Shown here piece by piece: positions 17,063 to 25,531 of a stretch of 64,000 bases of DNA. The position numbers and the translations under genes were made by a program. How positions within the stretch are numbered: the stretch's first letter is position 1; each line of letters begins with the position of its first letter. This DNA comes from Oscillospiraceae bacterium (GTDB lineage: Bacteria; Bacillota; Clostridia; Oscillospirales; Oscillospiraceae): assembly GCA_017542425.1 (NCBI GenBank), contig JAFXXH010000073.1:1-64000 (forward strand), in the 5' to 3' direction. The notes below the pieces were generated by a model. That model saw only the letters and a program-made list of their open reading frames with translations. It had not been told where the DNA came from and did not search any database.

Positions 17063-17635
17063 ATGAGAAAGGGACTGCTGTACTGTGTCACGGCAGGCTT
17101 CCTGATGCTGCTGCTGTGCCTGTCCGTCCGGGCGGAGGGGACGGCGCTGACCGTCTCCCTCCCCCTGCGCCAGCATGTGACCAACGGCTTGCCCGTCCGC
17201 GTGCTCTATACCCTGACGGCGGACACGCCCGACGCGCCGATGCCGGAGGGCAGCGCGAACGGCGTCTTCCGTATGCTGCTGCAAAACGAGCAGGACACAG
17301 CGCTCCCGCCCATCACCTACACCGCGCCGGGGGTCTGGACCTACACCCTGCGTGCGGAGACGACGGGGGGGACGCTGAGCCCGGAACGGCTGCGCATCCA
17401 GGTGGAGATCGTGGAGACGGCGGGCGAGCTGCTTCCCATGGTCGTGGCCCTGCTGGAAAACGGGGAGAAGACGGAGCTGCTCTTTCTCGTCACGCCGGAG
17501 CAGCCGCCTCCCCCGCCCGGCTACGGCACCGAAACGGGCGGGCCGGGCGTCGGCGGGACGACGGCGTGCGGCGTGGGACTCTGCCTCGTCGCTCTGGCGG
17601 CGCTGGCCCTGCGCGGACGGAAACAGAGGACTTGA
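17063..17635 (+). CDS. Small pilin-like (FctA/Spy0128-type) surface protein, tentative
   Basis: A 190-residue exported protein with a signal peptide (about residues 1-24, ending VRA), one beta-rich domain (about 25-140; LTVSLPLRQHVTNG ... FRMLLQNEQDTALPP ... GVWTYTLRAETTGG), a Pro/Gly-rich linker, a C-terminal membrane segment and a basic tail RGRKQRT. The pattern of PITYTAPGVWTYTL resembles the FctA domain of minor pilins. Only a non-canonical TETGG precedes the membrane segment; no LPxTG or NPxTN is evident. It lies directly upstream (1 nt) of a class B sortase gene, which supports a wall-anchoring role. Confidence 0.6.
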   Translation: MRKGLLYCVTAGFLMLLLCLSVRAEGTALTVSLPLRQHVTNGLPVRVLYTLTADTPDAPMPEGSANGVFRMLLQNEQDTALPPITYTAPGVWTYTLRAETTGGTLSPERLRIQVEIVETAGELLPMVVALLENGEKTELLFLVTPEQPPPPPGYGTETGGPGVGGTTACGVGLCLVALAALALRGRKQRT

Positions 17636-17636
17636 C

Positions 17637-18521
17637 ATGCGTGAGAACCGAACTGTGCGGGCGCGGACGCTCGCAAAATGGCTGTTACGGGAGACAGACC
17701 GCCTTCTGAGCGCGGTCTGTCTCATCGCGCTTCTGGCGGTGGGCGGCCTGGCCGCCTACATCGTCGTGGACACGGGCCGCCTGATGCGCGAGGCCGACAG
17801 CGCCCAGTACCAGGCGCTGCGCCCCGACGCGGCGGGCGGCGCGGCCTCCTTCGGGCTGCTGGTGGCCCGCAACCCGGAGGTGGTGGCCTGGCTGACGCTG
17901 GAGGACACCGGCGTGGACTACCCCGTGACCCAGGGAAAGAACAACCAGAAATACATCAACACCTCCGCCCTGGGGGAGTTCTCCCTGTCCGGGGCCATCT
18001 TCGCCGACGCCCGCAACGCGCCGGACTTCTCGGACACGCTGACCATCCTCTACGGGCACAACATGACCGGGGAGGCCATGTTCGGCAGCCTGGACCGCTA
18101 CGAGGACGGGGACTATTTCGCAGGCCATCTGCATGGGACAATGTACCACGGCGGGCAGTATGACGCGCTGGACATCTACCGCCCGGAGCTGGGGCAGGAG
18201 GAGCTGGGCGACTGGCTGGAGCTTGTCCGGGCGCGGGCCGTCCACTACCGGGAGGGCGTGGCCGAGGGCGGCCCGATTCTGCTGATGAGCACCTGCGCCG
18301 TGGGGGAGACCGAGGGCCGCCGCCTGGTGGCTGCGCGGATCCTGCCGGGCGCGGGCCGGCCCGCTGCGGAGGCGACGGGGGATGGGGGCCAGGCGGCGCG
18401 GCTGGTGCAGCGCCCGCAGCGCGCCGGGGGCGTCCCCTGGCTGCCCCTGGCGGCAGCCTTCCTGGCGCTCAGCGCGCTGAGCTGGCTGGCCTGGAGACGG
18501 AAAAGGAGGCGCGGAACATGA
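17637..18521 (+). CDS. srtB: Class B sortase
   Basis: Membrane-bound cysteine transpeptidase that joins surface proteins to the wall or to each other. It has 294 residues, with an N-terminal membrane segment at about 23-43. The catalytic set is visible: His141 in YGHNM, Cys220 in MSTCAV, and Arg228/229 in EGRRLVAARI. The YGHNMTGEAMFGSLDRY block and the length before it are class B features. Unusually, a second membrane segment lies at the C-terminus (about 268-286, LPLAAAFLALSALSWLAW), followed by a basic tail. It overlaps the signal peptidase gene by 4 nt (ATGA). Confidence 0.9.
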   Translation: MRENRTVRARTLAKWLLRETDRLLSAVCLIALLAVGGLAAYIVVDTGRLMREADSAQYQALRPDAAGGAASFGLLVARNPEVVAWLTLEDTGVDYPVTQGKNNQKYINTSALGEFSLSGAIFADARNAPDFSDTLTILYGHNMTGEAMFGSLDRYEDGDYFAGHLHGTMYHGGQYDALDIYRPELGQEELGDWLELVRARAVHYREGVAEGGPILLMSTCAVGETEGRRLVAARILPGAGRPAAEATGDGGQAARLVQRPQRAGGVPWLPLAAAFLALSALSWLAWRRKRRRGT

Positions 18522-19084
18522 ACGAGACGGAGCGGGAGCGGTTGCAGCCGGGCGGGGAGCGCCCGGAGACGGCGCGGCCGCCCGCCGGCGGCTCGCTGTT
18601 GGGCGATGCGCTGGCATTGCTGCTGAAGCTGGGCTGGATCGCCTTGGTGCTGGCGCTGGCGCTGGTGTTCGTGGTGGGGCTGTTCACCCAGCGGGGGGAC
18701 AGCATGGACCCGGCCTTTCAGGAGCGGGACATCGTGATCTTCTTCCGCCTGGACTGGAAGCCGGAGGCCGGGGAAGCCGTGGTCTTCCGGGACGCGGACG
18801 GCGCCCCACGGGTGGGACGGGCCGTGGCCGTGGCCGGGGACACGGTGGAGATCGACGAACTGGGCCTGAGAATCAACGGCTTCTATCAGGACGAGCCCTA
18901 TGTCACCGGCCAGACCCTCCGCTTCGAGGACGGGCCGGACTACCCCCTGCTGCTGGGGGAGGGGGAGGTCTTCGTGCTCTTCGACGTGCGTGAGGCCGGG
19001 GGCGACAGCCGCAGCCTCGGCCCGCTGGAGGCCGGACAGCTCCTGGGCCGGGTCATGCTTCTGCTGCGCCACCGGGGCTTTTGA
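18518..19084 (+). CDS. Signal peptidase I-like protein (S26) lacking the usual catalytic lysine
   Basis: A 188-residue protein with one membrane segment at about 34-56 and the S26 fold. The nucleophile region RGDSMDP is intact (Ser62). In the second box, which normally reads KR-x4-GD, the sequence is RVGRAVAVAGDTVEID, so Gly100 stands where the general-base lysine should be. A Ser/Lys mechanism therefore looks impossible. Pilus loci of streptococci encode SipA, an S26-like protein with replaced catalytic residues that helps pilus assembly; a similar chaperone role is plausible here because the gene overlaps a sortase gene. Confidence 0.82.
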   Translation: MNETERERLQPGGERPETARPPAGGSLLGDALALLLKLGWIALVLALALVFVVGLFTQRGDSMDPAFQERDIVIFFRLDWKPEAGEAVVFRDADGAPRVGRAVAVAGDTVEIDELGLRINGFYQDEPYVTGQTLRFEDGPDYPLLLGEGEVFVLFDVREAGGDSRSLGPLEAGQLLGRVMLLLRHRGF

Positions 19085-19114
19085 AGACGCGGGGGCGCAG
19101 TTTTGATTTTTTGC

Positions 19115-19143
19115 TTGCAATGCGGGAGAATCTGTTGTAAAAT
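19115..19143 (+). promoter_or_regulatory. efp promoter
   Basis: TTGCAA (19115-19120) and TAAAAT (19138-19143) are 17 bp apart, about 40 bp before the efp start codon. Confidence 0.75.
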
Positions 19144-19184
19144 CAACTGAATGATTTTGAACACACATAGGAGGAATACCTGTT

Positions 19185-19742
19185 ATGATTACCGCAGGCG
19201 ATTTCAGAAACGGCGTGACCTTTGAGATGGACGGCAACGTGATGCAGGTCGTCGAGTTCCAGCACGTCAAGCCCGGCAAGGGCGCGGCCTTTGTGCGCAC
19301 CAAGATGCGGAACGTCATCACCGGCGCCGTCACCGAGACCAGCTTCAACCCCACCGCGAAGTTCGAGAACGCCACGGTGGACCGCCGGTCCATGGAGTAC
19401 AGCTACAACGACGGCGACCTGTACTACTTCATGGATCAGGAGACCTATGAGCTGGAGCCCATCGACAGCCATGTGCTGAACGACAACTTCAAGTTCGTGA
19501 AGGAGAACATGGTCTGCACGGTGCTGAGCTACAAGGGCAAGGTCTTTTCCGTGGAGCCCCCCTTCTTCGTGGAACTGGAGGTCACCGACACCGACCCCGG
19601 CTTTGCCGGCAACACCGCCACCAACGCCCTGAAGCCCGCCACCCTGGAGACCGGCGCGGAGATCAAAGTCCCCCTGTTCATCGAGCGGGGCGAAGTGATC
19701 CGCATCGACACCCGCACCGGCGAGTACCTCAGCCGCGCCTGA
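19185..19742 (+). CDS. efp: Translation elongation factor P
   Basis: A 185-residue factor that relieves ribosome stalling at polyproline. It has the three beta-barrel domains: the KOW-like N-domain with loop [10 protein letters not shown] (tip Lys32, the modified position in Bacillus EF-P), the central OB domain, and the C-terminal signature ([37 protein letters not shown]). AGGAGG lies 8 nt upstream of the ATG. No modification enzyme (EpmA or YmfI type) is next to it. It is followed by the CD1247-type gene, a common clostridial pairing. Confidence 0.97.
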   Translation: MITAGDFRNGVTFEMDGNVMQVVEFQHVKPGKGAAFVRTKMRNVITGAVTETSFNPTAKFENATVDRRSMEYSYNDGDLYYFMDQETYELEPIDSHVLNDNFKFVKENMVCTVLSYKGKVFSVEPPFFVELEVTDTDPGFAGNTATNALKPATLETGAEIKVPLFIERGEVIRIDTRTGEYLSRA

Positions 19743-19786
19743 GCAAACGAACGCCTTTCCCGATTCTGTGACAGGAGGATATGACC

Positions 19787-20242
19787 ATGACCAGTTCTGA
19801 AAAAGTAGCCTATCTCAAGGGCCTGATGGAGGGCATGAAGCTGGACGACAGCACCGACACCGGCAAGCTCCTGAAGGTCATCGCCGACATTCTCGGCGAC
19901 ATGGCGGAGGACATCGAGGATGTGGAGAGCGATCTCTACGACCTGAGCGAAGAAGTGGACGCCATCAGTGACGAGCTCGGCGACCTGGAGGAATACCTGG
20001 GCGTCGAGGACGACGAGGACGAGGACGAGCTGGACTGGGACGACGAGGACGAGGAGGACGACGAGGATGACGACGCCGAGCCCGTCTTTTACGAGGTCAC
20101 CTGCCCGGCCTGCAAGAAGACCATCACCGTGGACGAGGACGTGCTGGCCCTGGGGAGCATCCAGTGTCCCAACTGCGGCGAGATGATGGAATTTGAGATC
20201 GAGGACGCGGAGGCGGACGAGGACGGGGAGCCGGAGGACTGA
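19787..20242 (+). CDS. CD1247 N-terminal domain protein with acidic linker and zinc ribbon
   Basis: A 151-residue cytoplasmic protein of unknown function. The N-terminal ~60 residues (SSEKVAYLKGLMEGMKLDDSTDTGKLLKVIADILGDMAEDIEDVE) are a helical domain shared by clostridial proteins next to efp. A very acidic stretch (about residues 68-100, almost all Asp/Glu) follows. A C-terminal zinc-ribbon-like module has CPAC and CPNC spaced by about 20 residues. The start is the ATG at 19787, 8 nt after AGGAGG; an ATG at 19781 would be too close to that site. Confidence 0.82.
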   Translation: MTSSEKVAYLKGLMEGMKLDDSTDTGKLLKVIADILGDMAEDIEDVESDLYDLSEEVDAISDELGDLEEYLGVEDDEDEDELDWDDEDEEDDEDDDAEPVFYEVTCPACKKTITVDEDVLALGSIQCPNCGEMMEFEIEDAEADEDGEPED

Positions 20243-20269
20243 AAGCCCCCCGGATTTTCCAAAAAATCC

Positions 20270-20298
20270 TTGCATATCCACCGGGCCTGTGTTATAAT
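20270..20298 (+). promoter_or_regulatory. secG promoter
   Basis: TTGCAT (20270-20275) and TATAAT (20293-20298) are 17 bp apart, 60 bp upstream of secG. Confidence 0.8.
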
Positions 20299-20358
20299 AC
20301 CGTTTTGCCGGGCGCAGCGCCTTTGCCGCGCCCATACCGCTGAAAGGAAGAAGAAACC

Positions 20359-20652
20359 ATGTCAATTGCCCTGATGATCGTGCAGCTTCTCTGCGCCCTG
20401 TTCCTGATCGTTGTCATCATGCTCCAGTCCGGCAAGAACGCCGGCCTGGGCGGCAGCTTCGGCCAGAGCCAGACCGGCTTCGGCGCGGCGGCCAAGAGCA
20501 AGACCTGGGACGCGAAGTTTGCCCGCATGACCAAATGGGTCGCGCTGGCTTTCGTGCTCCTGACCCTGGTGCTGTTCCTGCTGCCGAAGAACCAGACCGC
20601 GACGGCGACGACCACCGACCAGATCGAATCCAGCGAGCTGGCCGACTATTGA
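20359..20652 (+). CDS. secG: Preprotein translocase subunit SecG
   Basis: A 97-residue subunit of the SecYEG channel. Two membrane segments (residues 4-20 and 58-76) flank the conserved cytoplasmic loop MLQSGKNAGLGGSFG. Slightly longer than Bacillus SecG, with a Thr-rich, acidic C-terminal tail. It has its own promoter and a strong terminator, so it is monocistronic. The rnr and smpB genes that usually follow secG in Bacillota are not here. Confidence 0.93.
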   Translation: MSIALMIVQLLCALFLIVVIMLQSGKNAGLGGSFGQSQTGFGAAAKSKTWDAKFARMTKWVALAFVLLTLVLFLLPKNQTATATTTDQIESSELADY

Positions 20653-20666
20653 GCAAAAGCAACATC

Positions 20667-20696
20667 AAAAAACGCCGCCGTCAGGCGGCGTTTTTT
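20667..20696 (+). terminator. Intrinsic terminator after secG
   Basis: A 13-bp perfect stem (arms 20667-20679 and 20684-20696) with loop GTCA, A6 on the 5' side and T6 on the 3' side. It is a strong bidirectional terminator. Confidence 0.92.
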
Positions 20697-20716
20697 GGTC
20701 ATCGGATGGAATCAGA

Positions 20717-20769
20717 TTTTTCATCTATCATTTTTCATCCATCAAAAACTGATTTTTGATGGATGAAAA
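20717..20769. promoter_or_regulatory. Large palindrome upstream of fic, probable operator
   Basis: Two 17-bp perfect arms (20732-20748 and 20753-20769) built on TTTTCATCCATCAAAAA surround the 4-nt centre CTGA. A third, direct half copy TTTTTCATCTATCA lies at 20717-20730. The element is 35 bp before the preferred fic start and overlaps the weak upstream ATG codons, which speaks against those starts. Confidence 0.75.
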
Positions 20770-20803
20770 GCAAGAATCGGAAAGCGGGAGCGCGGGGTGT
20801 GCC

Positions 20804-21787
20804 ATGAAAAACCCTCCTTTTGAAATTACACAGGCGATGCTGACCGACGCGGCGGAGATCTCCGAACTGGTTGGCCGCCTCTCTGCGGAGAAACTGTCAT
20901 CCGGCCCGATCCTGCGGCGCACAAATCGCATCCGCACGATCCAGGGCACGCTGGCGATTGAGCAGAACAGCCTGAGCGTCGAGCAGGTCACGGCGGTGCT
21001 GAACGGCAGGCACGTGATCGCGCCGCCCCGGGACATTGCTGAGGTTCAAAATGCGTTTGCGGTTTATGAATCGCTGGCCCGGCTGGACCCCTACTCCGTC
21101 GCGTCCCTGCTGGACGCGCACGGCAGGATGATGCGCGGGCTGATGGAAGAGGCGGGGCAGTTTCGCTCCGGCGCGGTGGGCGTCGCGGACAGCGCAGGCA
21201 ACATCCTGCACATGGGCACCCTGCCCCGATATGTGCCGGAGAGCGTGGAGCGGCTTTTGCAGTGGGTGCGGGACAGCGAGCTGCCTATGGTGATCAAAAG
21301 CTCTGTGTTCCACTATGAGTTTGAACTGATCCACCCCTTCGCCGACGGCAACGGGCGCATGGGAAGACTGTGGCACACGCGGCTTCTGGCCGAGTGGAAT
21401 CCGCTGTTTGCCTGGCTCCCGGTGGAGTCCATCATTCACAAGCGGCAGCGGGCGTATTATGACGCGATCAACGCCTCCAACTGTGCCGGGGCGTCCACAG
21501 TCTTCATCGAGTTCATGCTCTCGGCCATCAAGGCTGCGCTGCTGGAAGCCTCCGGTTTACAGGCAAGACCCCTCGGCAGGAACGCGCAGAACGCGGCGCT
21601 CCGGCGGCAGTTTGTCTTGGATTATCTCAAAGAAAACGAGCGCATCCGCAACGCCGATCTCTGCGATGGTCTCGGCGTTTCTCCGGCGACGGCAAGCCGG
21701 ATTTTGCGGGAATTGTGCGAGGACGGTACGCTGGAACGGGTGAGAGACGGCAAGTTCCGGGTGTACCGCCTGGCGAAACAAGCGTGA
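20804..21787 (+). CDS. Fic family protein with C-terminal helix-turn-helix
   Basis: A Fic domain enzyme that probably transfers AMP to a target protein. The active-site motif HPFADGNGRMGR is complete. An N-terminal inhibitory-helix-like motif TLAIEQNSLS (consensus S/T-x3-E-G/N) places it in the class with an intramolecular block. The last ~65 residues (RRQFVLDYLKENERIRNADLCDGLGVSPATASRILRELCEDGTLERV) form a winged helix, so it likely binds DNA, possibly the palindrome just upstream. The start at 20804 is chosen because earlier ATGs fall inside that palindrome; GGGGTG precedes it. No separate toxin or antitoxin gene is adjacent. Confidence 0.88.
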   Translation: MKNPPFEITQAMLTDAAEISELVGRLSAEKLSSGPILRRTNRIRTIQGTLAIEQNSLSVEQVTAVLNGRHVIAPPRDIAEVQNAFAVYESLARLDPYSVASLLDAHGRMMRGLMEEAGQFRSGAVGVADSAGNILHMGTLPRYVPESVERLLQWVRDSELPMVIKSSVFHYEFELIHPFADGNGRMGRLWHTRLLAEWNPLFAWLPVESIIHKRQRAYYDAINASNCAGASTVFIEFMLSAIKAALLEASGLQARPLGRNAQNAALRRQFVLDYLKENERIRNADLCDGLGVSPATASRILRELCEDGTLERVRDGKFRVYRLAKQA

Positions 21788-21833
21788 GACAAGCGGTTTG
21801 AAGCCGTGCAGAAGCGAAAGGGAGGTGCAGTCC

Positions 21834-22382
21834 ATGGAGCTGCGCAAGCTGGGGGAGCTGTTCCTCTGCTTTGCCCGGGTGGGCGTGATGACCTTCGGCG
21901 GCGGCTACGCCATGCTGCCCATCCTCCAGCGGGAGCTGGTGGAGCGCCGGGGCTGGGCCACGGCGGAGGAGCTGGGGGACTACTACGCCGTGGGCCAGTG
22001 TACCCCCGGCGTCATCGCGGTCAACACCGCCACCTTCGTGGGCTTCAAGCGCGGCGGCCCGGCGGGGGGCGTGGCGGCCACCCTGGGGGTGGTGACGCCC
22101 TCTCTTGTCATCATTACGGCCCTGGCCGCCCTGCTCAGCCGCTTTGCCGAACTCCCGGCGGTGCAGCACGCCTTCTCCGGCATCCGGGTCTGCGTCTGCG
22201 TCCTGATCTGCAACGCGGTGACGAAGCTCTGGAAAAGCGCGGTGATCGACGGGCCCACCCTTTGCATCTTCCTGGGAACCCTGGCCCTGTCGCTGCTCAC
22301 CAAACTGTCCCCGGTGGTCTATGTGCCCGCCGCCGCGCTGATCGGCATTCTGGTCCATGTGCTGCGGAGGGACAGGCCATGA
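21834..22382 (+). CDS. Chromate transporter family protein, first half-subunit
   Basis: A 182-residue short-chain CHR protein. Family motifs near the N-terminus are clear: FARVGVMTFGGGYAMLPILQREL and YYAVGQCTPGVIAVNTATFVGF. Five or six membrane segments are predicted. In bacteria with split CHR proteins, two homologous halves are encoded in tandem and probably form a heterodimer that exports chromate or a related anion. Start: ATG at 21834, 6 nt after GGAGGTG. It overlaps the second half-gene by 4 nt (ATGA). Substrate cannot be told from sequence. Confidence 0.88.
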   Translation: MELRKLGELFLCFARVGVMTFGGGYAMLPILQRELVERRGWATAEELGDYYAVGQCTPGVIAVNTATFVGFKRGGPAGGVAATLGVVTPSLVIITALAALLSRFAELPAVQHAFSGIRVCVCVLICNAVTKLWKSAVIDGPTLCIFLGTLALSLLTKLSPVVYVPAAALIGILVHVLRRDRP

Positions 22383-22957
22383 TTTATTTGCAGCTCTACT
22401 GGGAGTTTTTCAAGACCGGCCTGTTCGCCGTGGGCGGCGGCATGGCCACGGTGCCCTTTTTGCAGGAGATGGGGCTGCGCACGGGCTGGTTCAGCCCCGC
22501 CACCCTGGCGGACATGCTGGCGGTCAGCGAGTCCACCCCCGGCCCCATCGGCATCAACATGGCCAGCTACGCGGGCTTCACGGTGGCGGGTGTGCCCGGC
22601 GGCGTCGTGGCCACCCTGGGGGAGATCAGCCCCAGCGTGCTCATCATTCTGCTCGTCGCGGCCATGCTCCGGGCCGTCCGGGGGAACCGGACCGTGGAGC
22701 GGGCCTTCTACGGGATGCGCCCGGCCTCCCTGGGCCTGATCGCGGCGGCGGGAATCGGGGTGCTGCGGCTCTGTCTGCTGGACGAGGCGGCCTTCGCGGC
22801 CGGCGGGCAGCTCTCCGACCTGCTGCCCTGGAAGCCGCTGCTGCTTTTCGCGCTGCTCTGGGGCCTGACCAATCTGGTGAAGCCCGCGAAACGGCTGCAT
22901 CCGCTGACCTGGATTGCCGTCAGCGCCGCCGTGGGCGTCCTGGCGGGGGGCTTTTGA
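22379..22957 (+). CDS. Chromate transporter family protein, second half-subunit
   Basis: A 192-residue partner of the preceding protein, in inverted or related topology. It carries the matching motifs FFKTGLFAVGGGMATVPFLQEM and MLAVSESTPGPIGINMASYAGF, and similar hydrophobic segments after them. Translational coupling through ATGA suggests equal amounts of both halves. The downstream MacAB-like export genes begin about 100 nt later and may be co-transcribed; I see no terminator between. Confidence 0.88.
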   Translation: MIYLQLYWEFFKTGLFAVGGGMATVPFLQEMGLRTGWFSPATLADMLAVSESTPGPIGINMASYAGFTVAGVPGGVVATLGEISPSVLIILLVAAMLRAVRGNRTVERAFYGMRPASLGLIAAAGIGVLRLCLLDEAAFAAGGQLSDLLPWKPLLLFALLWGLTNLVKPAKRLHPLTWIAVSAAVGVLAGGF

Positions 22958-23062
22958 GGAAAAAAGATCCGGCGCTTGTGCGGGAACTTTTTTCCCGCAA
23001 AACCGTCTTGGATAAAATGGCAGGGCAACTCCCGCCCGAAGGGGAGAGGAAGGAGAACGCAC

Positions 23063-24829
23063 ATGGACGATACGACACACGCGGCCACCCCTACGCCCGA
23101 CGCGGCGCAAAAGCGCAAACGCCGGAAACGGAAAAAGGTTCTGAAAGGTCTGCTGATCGGCCTGATTTCCGCAGCGGCGCTGGGGGCGGGCGTCTACGGC
23201 CTGGTCCGTCTGCTGGGCACGGAGGACGCCGCCGGGCCGGAGGTCATGACGGCTTTCGTCACCCGGGGGGCCATTACCAGCCGGGTGGAGGGCAGCGGCG
23301 TGGCCGTGGCCAAGGATTCCGCCAGCGTCAGCATCCCCGCGGCGGGCAGCATCCTGGAGGTCTTCGTCAGCGAGGGGGACCGGGTCGCGGCGGGGGACCG
23401 GCTCTACGCGGCGGCCAGCCCCGAACTGGAAAGCCGCCTGAAATCGGCCCAGGACGCGCTGAACGACGCCCTTGAGGGCGTGGCAAGGGCGCAGCAGAAC
23501 CGGGACGAACAGGCGCGGAAGGTCAGCCGGGTCTACAGCGAGCTGCAAAAGCTGAACGCCGAGCCCCGCAGCCGGACCGCCACGGCGGACTACGCCGGCG
23601 TGCTGACGGAAGTGGCGCGCCTGCGCCCCGGCGACAGCGTCAGCCAGGGGGACGCCCTGGCCACGCTGATCGACGACAGCCGCTATCTGCTGCGGCTGTA
23701 TTTCAGCTATACATACGAAGATGAAATCTCCGTGGGCCAGTCCGCCCAGGTCTCCGTCCCGGTGCTGATGAGCCGTCTGCCGGGCACGGTGGCGGAGATC
23801 CACAAGGTCGAGCGCATCTCCCCGGAGGGCAGCAAGCTCTTTGAGGTGCTGATCGAAGTGCCCAACCCCGGCACGCTGACGGCGGAGATGGAGGCCGGCG
23901 CCACGCTGGAGGGGGCGGAGGGCGAACTCTACCCCTATGAGGGCGGCGCGCTGGAGATCTACCGCAGCACGAAGATCACCGCCCCCATGGACGGCACGGT
24001 GGAGGCCATGGACGTGTACGACTATTCCCGCGTCAGCGCCGGACAGGCGATCTGCACCGTCCGGGGCGCGGGGCGGGACGCGGAGATCCAGACGCTGCGG
24101 GAGCAGCTGGAGAGTGAGCAGGCTTATCTCCGGGACCAGGAGGAAGCCATCGTCCGGGCAAACGCCCAGGTGGCGGAGGCCCAGGCGGGCGTGGCCCAGG
24201 CCCAGGAGAACCTGGCGGGGCTGGACGCCGTGGCCCCCATCGGCGGCACGGTGCTGGCGCTGGGCATCTCCCCCGGCGACGAGGTGACGACCGGCCATGT
24301 GGCCGTCAGCATCGCGGACACCTCCACCATGGTCATCAACGCCAGCGTGGACGAGATGAACGTCAGCAGCGTCCGGGCGGGTATGGACGTGGAGATCGAC
24401 CAGTGGGGCCAGACGGCCTGGGGCGTGGTGGAGTCCGTCAGCCTCTCCGGCGAGTACGAAAACGGCGTCAGCCGCTTCCCGGTGGTGATCTCCGTGGACA
24501 ACAGCGAGGACCTGCTGCTCCCCGGCAGCTATGTGAACTACAGCTTCACCGCCAGCCAGAGCGAGGACTGCCTGCTGGCGCCCGTCCAGTGCGTGAAGTA
24601 TGTGGAGACGGAGGAAGGGCGGCAAAAGGCGGTCTTCGTCCGCGCCGACACGCCGCCGGAGGACGCGGCAGAGCTGCTGACGGACCTGGCCGAGATCCCG
24701 GAGGGCTTCTGGCCGGTGCTGGTGGAGACCGGCATCTCCGACAGCAGCAACGTGGAACTGCTGTCCCCCTGGTTCGAGGAGGGCACGGAGCTGTACCAGA
24801 CCCAGGTGCGGCCGGATATGAACGGGTGA
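23063..24829 (+). CDS. MacA/HlyD-like membrane fusion protein with duplicated adaptor module
   Basis: A 588-residue adaptor of a MacB-type ABC exporter. A basic N-terminus and one membrane segment (about residues 29-51) are followed by two successive adaptor units. Unit one has a lipoyl half (SIPAAGSILEVFVSEGDRVAAGDRL), a coiled coil, the other lipoyl half (RLRPGDSVSQGDALATL) and a beta-barrel region. Unit two repeats this (KITAPMDGTVEAMDVYDYSRVSAGQAI, coiled coil, APIGGTVLALGISPGDEVTTGHVAVSI). Usual family length is about 380-420. Start: ATG at 23063, 7 nt after AAGGAG. It ends 6 nt before the ATPase gene. Confidence 0.85.
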   Translation: MDDTTHAATPTPDAAQKRKRRKRKKVLKGLLIGLISAAALGAGVYGLVRLLGTEDAAGPEVMTAFVTRGAITSRVEGSGVAVAKDSASVSIPAAGSILEVFVSEGDRVAAGDRLYAAASPELESRLKSAQDALNDALEGVARAQQNRDEQARKVSRVYSELQKLNAEPRSRTATADYAGVLTEVARLRPGDSVSQGDALATLIDDSRYLLRLYFSYTYEDEISVGQSAQVSVPVLMSRLPGTVAEIHKVERISPEGSKLFEVLIEVPNPGTLTAEMEAGATLEGAEGELYPYEGGALEIYRSTKITAPMDGTVEAMDVYDYSRVSAGQAICTVRGAGRDAEIQTLREQLESEQAYLRDQEEAIVRANAQVAEAQAGVAQAQENLAGLDAVAPIGGTVLALGISPGDEVTTGHVAVSIADTSTMVINASVDEMNVSSVRAGMDVEIDQWGQTAWGVVESVSLSGEYENGVSRFPVVISVDNSEDLLLPGSYVNYSFTASQSEDCLLAPVQCVKYVETEEGRQKAVFVRADTPPEDAAELLTDLAEIPEGFWPVLVETGISDSSNVELLSPWFEEGTELYQTQVRPDMNG

Positions 24830-24835
24830 GCGCCC

Positions 24836-25527
<692 letters not shown>

Positions 25528-25531
<4 letters not shown>

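Noticed and set aside
20756-20803. Upstream ATG codons (20756, 20759) as start of the Fic protein
   Set aside because: They lie inside the 17-bp-arm palindrome, have no ribosome binding site, and add residues unlike the family N-terminus. The ATG at 20804 is preferred.
20756-21787. Fic gene as part of a two-gene toxin-antitoxin pair
   Set aside because: No small antitoxin gene flanks it, and an inhibitory-helix-like motif is within the protein itself.
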